From: JAJDTT01 sp022827025
GTDB lineage: Bacteria > Acidobacteriota > UBA6911 > RPQK01 > JAJDTT01
Direction of reading: 5' to 3'
Length of the DNA stretch: 64,000 bases
Assembly (NCBI GenBank): GCA_965203535.1
Contig: OZ241897.1
Location: forward strand, 5,580,001 to 5,644,000
Shown here: positions 1-8,635 of the stretch, in pieces
Position numbering within the stretch: position 1 is the stretch's first letter
How the letters are laid out: each line of letters opens with the position of its first letter
Made by a program: the position numbers and the translations under genes
Notes under the pieces: generated by a model
The model's input: only the letters and a program-made list of their open reading frames with translations
The model's database searches: none
Told to the model about the DNA's origin: nothing

Positions 1-96
1 GACCGGATGGGCACCGCTTTCCGAAAGATTGTATTCCACCTCCTTCTCGAGCCTGGACATCATGCGTTCCATATGGAATGGCTGAAACACGGGCAT
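1..96 (-). CDS. PLP-dependent class I/II aminotransferase, N-terminal fragment cut by the window edge
   Basis: The first 32 codons of a gene that runs off the left edge on the minus strand. The ATG at 96 follows a GGAGG about ten bases upstream. The peptide begins MPVFQPFHMERMMSRLE and continues with VEYNLSESGAHPV. The pattern FxMERxxSxxExxVxYNLSESG is the N-terminus I know from a group of class I/II (fold type I) aminotransferases of the aspartate-aminotransferase superfamily. The PLP lysine and everything else lie outside the window, so substrate and activity cannot be judged. The fragment is too short for automatic gene callers, so the call rests on recognising this motif plus the ribosome binding site. 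Confidence 0.6.
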   Translation of the reverse strand, partial: MPVFQPFHMERMMSRLEKEVEYNLSESGAHPV

Positions 97-352
97 GATT
101 CCTACGTCCTCCGCTCGGCGGGATAGTTGATCTCTTGAAGAAACTGAAGTTCTCTGTGGTGACCCAAGACTCGGTGGCTGCGGCTCGATCAATGGATTGT
201 AGCAGAATCGATCTGAGAGCCGAGGCGCCACCAACCCCCGGCAGCTTTCGCGCACCTGTCCCTTTCCAGGTCGACTACTCGCGCGGCCCGTCTGGACCGG
301 ACATCGAACCGGTTGTATAGTCGTTCCCACCAACTCCACGAAACAGCCGCCT

Positions 353-516
353 TAGGAGTCTGCGCGGTAGAAATGATCGTAGCGAGAAAGTGGAGAATCG
401 AGGCCAGATTTTCACGATTTAGAGGCGCATAGTTGTTCTATTCGCCGAGAAATCGCACGAATATGGACCGATTCTACGCTTTCGCAGCAGATCAATTTCT
501 GCCGCGCAGGCTCCTA
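353..516. mobile_element. 164-bp inverted-repeat MITE-like element, long copy A
   Basis: The ends are TAGGAGTCTGCGCGGTAGA on the left and TTTCTGCCGCGCAGGCTCCTA on the right, imperfect inverted repeats of about 19 bases bounded by TA. A copy of the same length at 59829-59992 differs at only one base that I can find, and two internally deleted relatives lie at 20700-20751 and 28542-28585. There is no ORF of its own, although a spurious start inside it at 433 is in frame with the downstream gene. TA at both ends, small size and absence of a transposase fit a non-autonomous element moved in trans by an IS630/Tc1-mariner-type enzyme, comparable with the Correia elements of Neisseria. Mobility itself is inferred. 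Confidence 0.8.
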
Positions 517-576
517 GAGCCGATTGCTCATTTGTATTCCCAGGCTGTCAGTACTGACTTTCAAGGGAGGAACGAA

Positions 577-2136
577 ATGAGAAGCTACGTCTCTATAACG
601 AGTCTCGGTGTATTTGTGCTGACCTTCCTGAACCTTACCGGAGCATCACAACCTCCAAGCCTCCTGGAGATCGGGAACCGCAAACAGCTCTTCATCGACG
701 ACTACATGATCCAGAGCCTCAGCGACGCCCGACCGGTGCTCAACCCGGCCATCAAGTCGGCCAACAATCCTGTCGTGAAGCCCGATCGTCCCTGGGAGGG
801 ACGTCTCAGTCCCATCGCCAAGGTTCTATACGACGAGGAAGAGGGCCTGTTCAAGATGTGGTACAGCACCACGGATCAATACAAGGGCCAGCGCGGCGGC
901 GGAGAGCTGACCGATTACCGATGGACGGACAAGGGCGCGGTCCGGGAACGGGTGGAAGCGGCCTATCGCTACGTGGGCGACCCCGGCCGGTACCACTACC
1001 GTCTCTGTTACGCGACCTCCCGCGACGGAGTCCACTGGGAAAAACCGAGTCTGGGCAGGGTAGAGTTCAACGGCTCCCGTTCCAACAACATCCTGCCCGA
1101 TGACAGCCGGGCCCCGACCTTCTTCGACGCCAATGAGAAGGATCCGGCGAGGCGCTACAAGGCGATCGGTCAAACCCGCTCCAGCGACCCCCCGGGCATG
1201 CAACTCCACCTTTACTACTCAGGAGACGGCTTCGAGTGGACGGCCGACCCGGGAAATCCGGTGATGGATACCACACCGGAGCCGGGCCGCTGGGGTCCCA
1301 CGCACTACATGGGCTGGGATCCCATCCGGAAGGTGTATGCGGTTCATATCGAGAACTGCCTCCACCGGGCCTGTCCCCTGGGGCAACGCATCGTGGGAAG
1401 GGCCGAGAGCTCCGATCTGAAGAAGTGGAGTCTGCCCCAGAACATCCTGCTGCCGGACGAACGGGATCATGTCGATACTGAATTCTACAATTTCCCCGTC
1501 GTCGCCTACGAGGGAGTCTACATCGCCCTGCCCTGGATCTTTCGGACCACCAACAACCTCCATTACCCCACCCTGGCCTTCAGTCGCGACGGGTTGCACT
1601 ACGAGAGAAAATTCCGCGAGCCCCTGGTCCGAAACGGGGACCACGGAAGCTTCGACGAAGTGAGCATCTACTGCTCGGCACCGATCCTGCATGACGGCAA
1701 GGTCTGGATCTACTACACGGGCGCCAATTGGAGGGGACCCCAGCAGCTCTTTTACGCCGGAGAATCGGCGATTCGGGCACCCGGTTTGGCCACGCTTCCG
1801 GAGGACGGCTTCGTTTCCATCGACGCCGGAAAGCTGCGGCCGGGAATCCTGCTGACCCACCCCTTCAGCTTCGAAGGCACGACACTCGCGGTGAACCTGG
1901 AAGCGGCCCCTCACAACTATGGCGCGGGGCGTGCGGAGGTCAAGGTGGAGATCCTGGATCATCAGGTCCAGCCTTTGTCCGGCTTCTCCTTGGACCAATC
2001 CGATCCCCTGACCACTACCGGAACCCACCCAGCGAGTTGGCAGGGTCGAAGCGACCTCAGCGAACTGGCGGGTCGCTCCATTCAACTGCGCTTCTGGATC
2101 CGGAACGCCAAGCTCTATTCATTTGGGTTCAAGTAG
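577..2136 (+). CDS. Secreted five-bladed beta-propeller glycosidase-like protein
   Basis: A 519-residue exported protein. The start at 577 is chosen because AAGGGAGG precedes it and a signal peptide (hydrophobic core ITSLGVFVLTFLNLTG) follows directly. A start at 433 would lie inside the mobile element and add 48 unrelated residues. After the signal the motif GNRKQLFIDDYMIQS opens a GH32/GH43-like propeller domain, with repeated strands such as LCYATSRDGVHWEKP and LAFSRDGLHYERK, typical of the secreted families found in Planctomycetota and Acidobacteriota. The last 110 residues form a beta-rich C-terminal module. A paralogue of that module is encoded at 63645-64000. I see no reliable catalytic triad, so glycan hydrolysis is a family-level inference. 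Confidence 0.75.
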   Translation: MRSYVSITSLGVFVLTFLNLTGASQPPSLLEIGNRKQLFIDDYMIQSLSDARPVLNPAIKSANNPVVKPDRPWEGRLSPIAKVLYDEEEGLFKMWYSTTDQYKGQRGGGELTDYRWTDKGAVRERVEAAYRYVGDPGRYHYRLCYATSRDGVHWEKPSLGRVEFNGSRSNNILPDDSRAPTFFDANEKDPARRYKAIGQTRSSDPPGMQLHLYYSGDGFEWTADPGNPVMDTTPEPGRWGPTHYMGWDPIRKVYAVHIENCLHRACPLGQRIVGRAESSDLKKWSLPQNILLPDERDHVDTEFYNFPVVAYEGVYIALPWIFRTTNNLHYPTLAFSRDGLHYERKFREPLVRNGDHGSFDEVSIYCSAPILHDGKVWIYYTGANWRGPQQLFYAGESAIRAPGLATLPEDGFVSIDAGKLRPGILLTHPFSFEGTTLAVNLEAAPHNYGAGRAEVKVEILDHQVQPLSGFSLDQSDPLTTTGTHPASWQGRSDLSELAGRSIQLRFWIRNAKLYSFGFK

Positions 2137-2222
2137 GGTGGGTTCGCGCCCTTCGGTCTCCTCGTGGTCGTCTTGTAGCATTGATCCCGAGGCGTTGTTG
2201 CGGGTTTGCTACAATGACTTCG

Positions 2223-2510
2223 ATGACACCGCTTAAGGCTCACGTTCGAAATGGCCGTCTCGTCCTCGACTCGGCGACCGATCTCCCCGATGGCACGGAG
2301 GTCTGTCTCGTTCCCGCTGATTGGTGGGACGATCACGACGATGAGAGCCGCCGGCGGCTCGAGGAGTCGCTCGCACGATCCGAGATTGACGTGCAGGAGG
2401 GGCGCCTTTTCCCCGCAGAGTTCATTTATACGGTCCACCCAATCCGGCGCGAGGTAGTCGTGCGTGCAGTGTGGCATGCCGCTCGAGGAGAGGCTCCCGA
2501 GCTCCGTTGA
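2223..2510 (+). CDS. Antitoxin-like protein fused to a RelE/ParE-like tail (probable remnant of a toxin-antitoxin pair)
   Basis: A 95-residue ORF with ATG at 2223 (a second ATG, in frame, at 2214). Residues 1-60 (MTPLKAHVRNGRLVLD, then LPDGTEVCL and an acidic/basic helix ending in GRLFPAE) look like a small AbrB/DUF104-type antitoxin, which normally ends near there. Instead, residues 68-95 read IYTVHPIRREVVVRAVWHAARGE, which resembles the last two strands of a ParE/RelE toxin (pattern VxxVWHxxRG). The simplest reading is an internal deletion that joined an antitoxin in frame to the end of its toxin, leaving no toxin core. It lies alone between two secreted-enzyme genes and its stop is only seven bases from the convergent gene. 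Function is doubtful. Confidence 0.5.
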   Translation: MTPLKAHVRNGRLVLDSATDLPDGTEVCLVPADWWDDHDDESRRRLEESLARSEIDVQEGRLFPAEFIYTVHPIRREVVVRAVWHAARGEAPELR

Positions 2511-2517
2511 GCAGTTG

Positions 2518-3771
2518 TCAATCGTCGGTGTCACGGCGGCCGGGAAGGTCAAGTGCGAGCGAACGAAAATCCGGCACGCGGTGAAAGGTGATGTGCGTGC
2601 TCTTGGCCTGCGAATGCCGGCCACCCAGCGCCGTCCGGACCGCCAGCAGCAGGTCATCCCCATCCGGCAGCAGCGAGGCGTAGTTGTAGGCTTCGCGAGG
2701 CTTCTTGCTCATGGCCACGCAACCGGCCTGGAACCAGTTGTGGGCGTCGACACTGTACATCAGGATCAGGATCCGTCGATCGTCCCCGCCCGGGGGGCCT
2801 CCCAGCGAGTCGACGGGGATGTTGCCCGCCATCCAGTACAACCCGGAAGGTTCGTCGCGGACAATGTGGAATTTGTTCTGCGCCCCAGGTATCGGAAAGA
2901 ACTGCCCGAAGGTGTGTCTCAAGGTCGTCCCGTCATCCGTGAGGCGGGTGACCGCTGCCAATCCGGCGGTGGATTGGTGCGTCAGACCATGAGCGCCCCC
3001 GCCGGGAACCCGGAGCCGGTGGAATCCTCGAATCTCACCCTTCACCTCCACCAGGTTGGATTCCAGCCAGTGGTCCGGGCGTCGTCCGGCAGCCGGCACG
3101 CGGGTCAACAGCCGCGGGGTCCCCGGGTAGTCCAGCCGGTTGGACATTCTCCAGGCGCCCGGGTCCATGAGATCCCGTGAGAGATCCGCGGCGATGACCG
3201 CGCATCCCTGGTAATTCCGTAGATTCGGCGTGCCGTCGGCGTTCTCGTGCAGGTTGAAGGACCGGTAGAGACGCCCGTCCTTGACCAGGACCCCGGTGGG
3301 CGCGTTCCAGTAGCTTCCCTCGAACAGCGTGACCGGCCCTGTCCAGGATCGGCCTTCGTCGTTGGAGCGCAGGATCACGATGTTCCGGCGGATGGCCAGA
3401 TTTCCAAGGAGGTACAACTTGCCCTCGTGTACGAACGGCTGCGCGGAGTGCAGATCGAGCGGCGGAAGCTGCCGCCAGGTCCGGCCTTCATCCTCACTGA
3501 CGGCCAGGCGAAACCGGCGAGGGACCCGGGCGTTGGCGTCAATCAAGGTGTGCTCGAAGGTCGTCAACAGCCGACCGCCGGGAAGCTTCACCAGCGCCGG
3601 CTCGTAGACGAAGAGCCTCCCCGGTTCGGGCGTCTCGGCGACCACGTGTGTTTCGGCGTGGAGCATGGGGCCGGGCCTGCCGCCCCTGTCCTGCTGCGCC
3701 CACGACGACGCCCCGAGCGTCATCGTCCACAGCGCCGCCGCGAAAACAAGAACCTTGGTTTTGGCGGTCAT
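2518..3771 (-). CDS. Secreted sialidase-like (BNR/Asp-box) beta-propeller protein
   Basis: A 417-residue exported protein. The start at 3771 is preferred over the longer in-frame start at 3843 because GGAG lies seven bases upstream and a clean signal peptide begins there (TKVLVFAAALWTMTLGASSWAQ). The mature part carries Asp-box repeats, SEDEGRTW and SNDEGRSW, the signature of six-bladed sialidase/neuraminidase propellers. Exo-sialidase catalytic residues (Arg triad, Tyr, Glu) cannot be assigned by eye, so it may bind or cleave another sugar. Downstream on the same strand are no partners; upstream lie a symporter and a flavoenzyme, suggesting a place in a secreted polymer-degradation set. Confidence 0.75.
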   Translation of the reverse strand: MTAKTKVLVFAAALWTMTLGASSWAQQDRGGRPGPMLHAETHVVAETPEPGRLFVYEPALVKLPGGRLLTTFEHTLIDANARVPRRFRLAVSEDEGRTWRQLPPLDLHSAQPFVHEGKLYLLGNLAIRRNIVILRSNDEGRSWTGPVTLFEGSYWNAPTGVLVKDGRLYRSFNLHENADGTPNLRNYQGCAVIAADLSRDLMDPGAWRMSNRLDYPGTPRLLTRVPAAGRRPDHWLESNLVEVKGEIRGFHRLRVPGGGAHGLTHQSTAGLAAVTRLTDDGTTLRHTFGQFFPIPGAQNKFHIVRDEPSGLYWMAGNIPVDSLGGPPGGDDRRILILMYSVDAHNWFQAGCVAMSKKPREAYNYASLLPDGDDLLLAVRTALGGRHSQAKSTHITFHRVPDFRSLALDLPGRRDTDD

Positions 3772-3794
3772 TTTTCTCCGCTTCGGACCGAAGA

Positions 3795-3821
3795 GAGTGC
3801 CCTCAAGGGGCGCCCCTACCC
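3795..3821. repeat. Dispersed GGGGCGCCCCTAC-type palindrome, degenerate copy
   Basis: The run CTCAAGGGGCGCCCCTACCC is a partial copy of a palindromic sequence found also at 55427-55448, 63435-63459 and 63558-63578. All four lie between genes or at gene starts. Function unknown. Confidence 0.5.
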
Positions 3822-3856
3822 AATAGTTTTCGTCTATCCTCACACGAGTTCGAGAT

Positions 3857-5278
3857 TCAGGAACTACGAGTCCGCGTCTCCCACCAGGTGCCGAGCGCCA
3901 GCAGCGAGACGGTGATGGGCACCCCGATCAGAATGGGATCGACGGTCCAGACGACCACGATGGTGCCTACTTCCTGGACGCTTCCCAGGATCTGGTAGAG
4001 GATGATCACGCTGGCTCCGGTCAGCATGGAGGTGAGGACGGTTCTGGGGGCCCGCCGGACTCGGGGAAACAGGACCATCGCCGCCACCACGGGCGCCACC
4101 GAAGCTCCCATGATCCTTCCGCCCAGCCAGAACAGTTCGATCATCAAGGGAAAGACGTAGTAGATGGCGGCGGCCAGCGCTCCGACCAGAATGACGTTCA
4201 GGCGGTAGAGCCAGAGCTGAGTCCTGGGACTGGCGTTCGGATTCAGGAACCGGTTGTAGATGTCGATGGTGAAGTTGGAGGCGATGGTGTTGATGGTGGA
4301 GTCGAGGGTGGACATGCTGGCGGCCAGAATCCCCACGATGATGATGCTGCCCAGTTGCCCCCCGGCCACGCCGAAGGTCATTCTGAGGAACACGTCGTCG
4401 CCGGAGATGTCCGCGCCGTAGAGGGCGCGTCCCAAGACGCCGATGAGCGGCGGCACCATGTACCAGATCGTGGAGATGATCCCGCCGTAGAGGAATCCCT
4501 TGTGGGCGGCCGCCGTGCTGGAGGCCGCCAACCCCCGCTGGATCACGCTCTGGTAGCCGAAGGTGATGGAAATGCCGATGATGACCCAGGCAATGACCTG
4601 GCTGGGACCGCCGGTGCCGAAGCTGCCGAGAAAGTCCGGGTCCTCGATGGACCGCAGGACGGAAAACCCTCCGGCGCCCAGAAATCCGAACACCACGAGT
4701 GCTACGGATCCTATGGAGACGATGAAGAACTGGATCGCGTCGGTCACCAGGATGGCCCACATCCCGCCCAGGAAGACGTAGACCAGGGTCAGGGCCCCGA
4801 CCAGCGCCAGGGACTGCAGGAGCGAAATCTGCAGGATGCTGGAGGTGACCACCGCCAGGGACCCCATGACTCCCGCGGTGGCGCCCAGGTCCCGGAGGAT
4901 GATGAGGGAAAGGGAAACGAGGCGATGCCGGGGGCCGTAGAAACGCTCGAAGAGTTGGGGAACGGTGATGATCCGGGTGGCCCTGAGACGCGGGACGACG
5001 TAATAGGACATCCAGATGGTGGCGAGGACGAATGAACCGCCCGTCCAGTAGGCGCTCAGGCCGAAGTCCTTGGCCACCCCCGAGATCCCGATCAGGGTGG
5101 TCCCGTTGATCCAGGTTGCGGCCACCGAGAAGGCGATCAACCAGGGTCCGGAGCTGCGGCCGGCGACGGCCATGTCCTCCATCCGGCCGACCCGGGTCCG
5201 GGCGGCCCAGATGCCGATCCCGAACATCAGGAGCAGGTAGGTGACGATCAGCCACCAGGAGGGCTGGAACTCTTCCAT
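3857..5278 (-). CDS. Sodium:solute symporter (SSS family)
   Basis: A 473-residue membrane protein with about thirteen hydrophobic segments, starting with PSWWLIVTYLLLMFGIGIWAA. The segment AGRSSGPWLIAFSVAATWINGTTLIG matches the first part of the SSS/PanF family core, where a Na+ ion and solute are co-transported. The substrate cannot be told from sequence. It begins three bases after the stop of the 60-residue membrane protein at 5282-5464, with GAGGA before the ATG, so both are almost surely one transcript and may be one transporter. Just upstream is a DAO-family oxidase, which hints at uptake of an amino acid, betaine or similar amine. The length is slightly below the usual 480-550 residues. 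Confidence 0.85.
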   Translation of the reverse strand: MEEFQPSWWLIVTYLLLMFGIGIWAARTRVGRMEDMAVAGRSSGPWLIAFSVAATWINGTTLIGISGVAKDFGLSAYWTGGSFVLATIWMSYYVVPRLRATRIITVPQLFERFYGPRHRLVSLSLIILRDLGATAGVMGSLAVVTSSILQISLLQSLALVGALTLVYVFLGGMWAILVTDAIQFFIVSIGSVALVVFGFLGAGGFSVLRSIEDPDFLGSFGTGGPSQVIAWVIIGISITFGYQSVIQRGLAASSTAAAHKGFLYGGIISTIWYMVPPLIGVLGRALYGADISGDDVFLRMTFGVAGGQLGSIIIVGILAASMSTLDSTINTIASNFTIDIYNRFLNPNASPRTQLWLYRLNVILVGALAAAIYYVFPLMIELFWLGGRIMGASVAPVVAAMVLFPRVRRAPRTVLTSMLTGASVIILYQILGSVQEVGTIVVVWTVDPILIGVPITVSLLALGTWWETRTRSS

Positions 5279-5281
5279 CGC

Positions 5282-5464
5282 TTATCCTCGCAGGAGCACG
5301 CCCCAGATCCAGACGTAGGCGAAACCGGCCAGGACCAGCAGCGCCAGGCTCAACCAGGGGTTCCATCGCGGCAACTCGACCCGGTCCATCAGGTCGAGCT
5401 CATGGTCGACGTACCGATAGGATTCTCCCCTCTCGTCCCGGGCTTCGGTCTTGGCGGGTTCCAT
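5282..5464 (-). CDS. Small single-pass membrane protein, probable symporter partner
   Basis: A 60-residue protein with a charged N-terminal half and one C-terminal transmembrane helix (WLSLALLVLAGFAYVWIWGVLL). AAGGGGGAG precedes its ATG. It ends three bases before the symporter gene. Small membrane proteins encoded directly before SSS symporters are known (YhdT with PanF, DUF485 with acetate permease, DUF4212), and this one occupies the same position, although I cannot place it in any of those families by sequence. An accessory or assembly role for the symporter is inferred from position and topology only. Confidence 0.65.
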   Translation of the reverse strand: MEPAKTEARDERGESYRYVDHELDLMDRVELPRWNPWLSLALLVLAGFAYVWIWGVLLRG

Positions 5465-5491
5465 CGCTCCCCCTTCGAGATTGCGTTCCTC

Positions 5492-6661
5492 TCAACCCCG
5501 GTTGCCGCCTCCCCAGGCCGAGGAGAAGGTCTCCCCTTCCAGGAAGCGGGACGGCCGGAACTGGTGAATGTCGATCTCGGGCTCTTCACCCGCGATGACA
5601 TCCGCCAGCGCCTCGCCCAGCGGCGGGCCGATCTTGAAGCCGTGGCCGCTGCCTCCGAAGAAGGCGTAGTAGCCCTCGATGTGGGGCTCCGGTCCCACCA
5701 CCGGGTGCCAGTCGTCCATGATCGTATAGATGGACGCGTATCCGTGGTGGTATTCCATCTCCCGAAGCACCGGAATCCGCCGGAACAGGCAGGCCTCGAT
5801 CCGCCCGCGCTGATCCGCGTCCAGGTCCTCGTTGTAGGAATCGATGTCCAGCGGCTCCACCTCTTTGGGGTAGCCGAGTCCGGCCAGCATCGTGTTGTCC
5901 GCGTGAGGCTTGTAGTAGGCGCGTTGCGGGGGATCGGAAATGACGGGAAGAGACCCGAAATCTCCGGGCTGCGTCACGATCAGGTCCGTCTCCCGGCTCC
6001 AACGGACCGAGTAGTTGAGGCCGGCCCAGAGTCCCACCTGCCGGCCCCAGGGCCCGGCTGCATTCACCACCACGGGGGTGTCGATGGTTCCCTGCTCCGT
6101 CTCCACGGAGCGGACCCGGCCGCCGTCGAGGTTGATGCCTGTTGCCGCCGTTCCCACGTGCGCCGTCAGGCCCCACTGCCCGGCGCCGTTCACGAGGCTC
6201 TCGGTCGTCCGGATCGGGTCCGCGCAGCCGGAGCGAGGCTCGAAGATCGCGCGGACGACCCCCTCCAGATTCAGTGGCGGCGCGAGTTCCCGGATGTCTT
6301 CCCGCGACAGTTCCCGGACCTCGACTCCGTGGGTGCTCTCCATCTCCAGGATCTGGTCACCGGCCGTCTTCCATCCCTCATCCAACAAAAGCAGAAAGCC
6401 GATCTGTCGAAACCCGGAATCGCCTCCCAACGCCTCCCGGTCGTTCTCGAACATCTGCACCGCGCGCCAGGCCAGCTTCACGGTGATGGGGTTGGAGTAG
6501 TAGGTCCGGACCACGGCGGCCGACCGGCCCGTGCTCACACCGGCCAGACTGCCCTTCTCCAGCAGAACGACCTTTCCGAATCCCTTCCTGGCCAGGAAAT
6601 GGGCCACGCTGGCGCCCGCGATTCCGCCTCCGATCACTACCGCATCCGCTGTCTTCTGCAT
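5492..6661 (-). CDS. FAD-dependent oxidoreductase, DAO family (sarcosine-oxidase-beta-like)
   Basis: A 389-residue cytoplasmic flavoenzyme with AGGAGG before its ATG. Residues 7-30 hold the dinucleotide fold VVIGGGIAGASVAHFLARKG followed by LLEK, then STGRSAAVVRTYY, as in sarcosine oxidase beta subunits and other DAO-family oxidases that oxidise secondary or N-methyl amines. The C-terminal part FFGGSGHGFKIGPPLGEALAD is the matching FAD-binding end. It lies 27 bases upstream of the small membrane protein and symporter on the same strand, so uptake and oxidation of the same amine is a reasonable inference. A second DAO enzyme is encoded at 19346-20584. The substrate cannot be assigned. Confidence 0.85.
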   Translation of the reverse strand: MQKTADAVVIGGGIAGASVAHFLARKGFGKVVLLEKGSLAGVSTGRSAAVVRTYYSNPITVKLAWRAVQMFENDREALGGDSGFRQIGFLLLLDEGWKTAGDQILEMESTHGVEVRELSREDIRELAPPLNLEGVVRAIFEPRSGCADPIRTTESLVNGAGQWGLTAHVGTAATGINLDGGRVRSVETEQGTIDTPVVVNAAGPWGRQVGLWAGLNYSVRWSRETDLIVTQPGDFGSLPVISDPPQRAYYKPHADNTMLAGLGYPKEVEPLDIDSYNEDLDADQRGRIEACLFRRIPVLREMEYHHGYASIYTIMDDWHPVVGPEPHIEGYYAFFGGSGHGFKIGPPLGEALADVIAGEEPEIDIHQFRPSRFLEGETFSSAWGGGNRG

Positions 6662-6709
6662 CTCGCCGACCTCCTTGATTCAGGAAGAATATATCTTGGA
6701 ACCGATTTC

Positions 6710-8590
6710 TCAGGGAACGACCGGAAGCACGACGTGCGACGGGTAGGCGTCGTCGTGATGAACCGTCTGGGTCGCCTTCCTCAACTCCGCGTCTTCACCG
6801 AACCTGTGCCCGGTGTTGGGATTGCGGTCGTACTTCGGGAAATTGCTGCTGGAGATCTCCAGTTGAATCCGGTGCCCGCGCTTGAACACGTGGCTGACCG
6901 ACCACAAGTCGATGGTGTATTCGTAGACCTTGCCCGGTTCCAGCAACGCCTGTTTCTTGAACGAGTCCCGGTAGCGGGCGCGGATGATCCCCTCCGCCAG
7001 CAACTGGGCGTAACCGTTGGGGTGGACGTCCACCAGCTTGGCGGTGAAGTCGGTGTCGGTGGCGCTGGACGCGGCATGGAGCATGGTCAGGACCCGTCCC
7101 GTCACCTCGACCTCTTTTCCCAGGACCTCGCCGGTGTAGACCAGCACGTCGTCCCGCCGCTGGATGGCCCTCTGGTCCCGGGGCCCGCCGGTGGAGGGGT
7201 ACATGCTCACGTTGCCGCCGTAGGTGGGAACCGGATCGTCGGGATCGTAGACGAAGGTATCGGCCGGTTGCCGGGACGGCGCCTCAGTGCTGAGGGTGCC
7301 GTCGCCGAACCGGCTGTTGGCCTGGCCGCCGCTGTGCAGGTAATACTTCGTGTTCCGGGCGCGGCTGAGGGGCCATTCGTGCTCAGTGCGCCACTTGTTG
7401 GCCCCCATCACGAAGATGTCGACCCGCGGTTCGTCCATGATCCCGTTGTCGATGCCCTTGAGCCAGTAGTCGTACCAGCGAAGCTCGATGGGGCGAAAGT
7501 CCACGTCGGCCTCGGGACCGTAGTCGAGATCCCCCACCTCCCGGGGCCCCACCCCGTGCCTCCAGGGACCGACGAGCAGGCGATGCCGGTCCCGGATCGC
7601 TTCGGGACCGTAACGCACCATGCCCAGGTAACCGTTGATGGTGGCCTGGGAAACCTGGTCGTACCAGCCGGTGATGTTGAGGGTCGGCACCTGGACCTTG
7701 TGGTACTGTCCCGCGCTCATCTCGCCCGCCCGGGGACGGTCGCCCACGCTGAAACGCCAGTAGTGGTCGTTGTCCGGGTGATCCACCAGGTCCTGCCAAA
7801 GAATGTCGGTCTGCCCGAACATGGCCTGGTCCATGGTCCGAATGGGAAGGTGGCGGTACAACTTGTCCCAGTCCAGGAAATCGTCCCGCAGGCCGTCGTT
7901 GTTGTTGGCCGTCAGGTTTCCCAGGAGCGCCAGGAGGTTGAGGCTGTTGGAGAGCTGGAACGCTCCGTTGGGGTAGACGTTGTCCCAGTGGTCGTCGGGA
8001 GTGACGTAGGGGATCAGCGCCGTGAGATACGGGTTCGCCTCGGTGGCGCCCATCCACTGCACGAATCCCAGGTACGACCCGCCGGCCATGCCGATTTTTC
8101 CCGTGGACCACGGCTGCTCTCCCAACCAGGTCTGGCAGTCGTAGACGTCCTGGCCGTCGAACTTCCCTTCCCGCCACTTCGGATCCCAGTAGAGATAGGA
8201 TTCCCCTTCGGAATCGTACCGTCCCCTCACGTCGATGCAGGCGAAGACGTATCCGCGGGGAACGAAGTACTGGGCGCGGCCGATGATGTCTCCCTGGAAG
8301 AACTCCGATTTCCGCGTGTTGTCATAGGGCATGTAGATGAAGATGACCGGGAACTTGCCTTCCGCCCTGGGCCGCCAGATGTTGGCCGACAGCCGGACGC
8401 CGTCCCGCATGCGCACCTTGACGTCGTGCTCGAAGAGGATTTCGTATCGGGGTTGCGAGAGCTTGTCCACCCAGGAGGAGTCGTTGCGCACGAACCAAGT
8501 ATCCGACGCCAGACCGGCCGCCGCCAGGAAAGTCAGGATCTGGAGGAAAAGGAAAACGGGCGCGACGGAAATCCTGGGACAGTACGACAT
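6710..8590 (-). CDS. CocE/NonD family hydrolase (S15 X-Pro dipeptidyl-peptidase fold), copy 1
   Basis: About 626 residues. ATG at 8590 has GGGAG nine bases upstream; ATG at 8599 is the alternative. An N-terminal hydrophobic stretch (PVFLFLQILTFLAAAGLA) predicts export. The alpha/beta-hydrolase part shows VRMRDGVRLSANIW, the nucleophile elbow GMAGGSYLGFVQW with the catalytic serine, and the histidine motif VGPWRHG. The C-terminal jelly-roll domain, ending IVLPVVP, is typical of CocE, glutaryl-7-ACA acylases and X-Pro peptidases. It is the shortest of three tandem homologues and lacks the extra beta-domain ending in RKLN seen in the other two. The substrate could be an ester, an amide or a prolyl peptide. 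Confidence 0.85.
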   Translation of the reverse strand: MSYCPRISVAPVFLFLQILTFLAAAGLASDTWFVRNDSSWVDKLSQPRYEILFEHDVKVRMRDGVRLSANIWRPRAEGKFPVIFIYMPYDNTRKSEFFQGDIIGRAQYFVPRGYVFACIDVRGRYDSEGESYLYWDPKWREGKFDGQDVYDCQTWLGEQPWSTGKIGMAGGSYLGFVQWMGATEANPYLTALIPYVTPDDHWDNVYPNGAFQLSNSLNLLALLGNLTANNNDGLRDDFLDWDKLYRHLPIRTMDQAMFGQTDILWQDLVDHPDNDHYWRFSVGDRPRAGEMSAGQYHKVQVPTLNITGWYDQVSQATINGYLGMVRYGPEAIRDRHRLLVGPWRHGVGPREVGDLDYGPEADVDFRPIELRWYDYWLKGIDNGIMDEPRVDIFVMGANKWRTEHEWPLSRARNTKYYLHSGGQANSRFGDGTLSTEAPSRQPADTFVYDPDDPVPTYGGNVSMYPSTGGPRDQRAIQRRDDVLVYTGEVLGKEVEVTGRVLTMLHAASSATDTDFTAKLVDVHPNGYAQLLAEGIIRARYRDSFKKQALLEPGKVYEYTIDLWSVSHVFKRGHRIQLEISSSNFPKYDRNPNTGHRFGEDAELRKATQTVHHDDAYPSHVVLPVVP

Positions 8591-8635
8591 GGAATTCATC
8601 TCCCTCCGGCTGCGGAACACGGGCCCGGTGCCTCG

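Noticed and set aside
135..320. 61-codon ORF on the plus strand starting at TTG
   Set aside because: No binding site, no family-like sequence, and the region lies in a gap between the aminotransferase start and the mobile element.
433..576. N-terminal extension of the propeller protein from the ATG at 433
   Set aside because: It is read through the mobile element; the same opening peptide appears at 59909 in the other long copy, and a binding site plus signal peptide start at 577.
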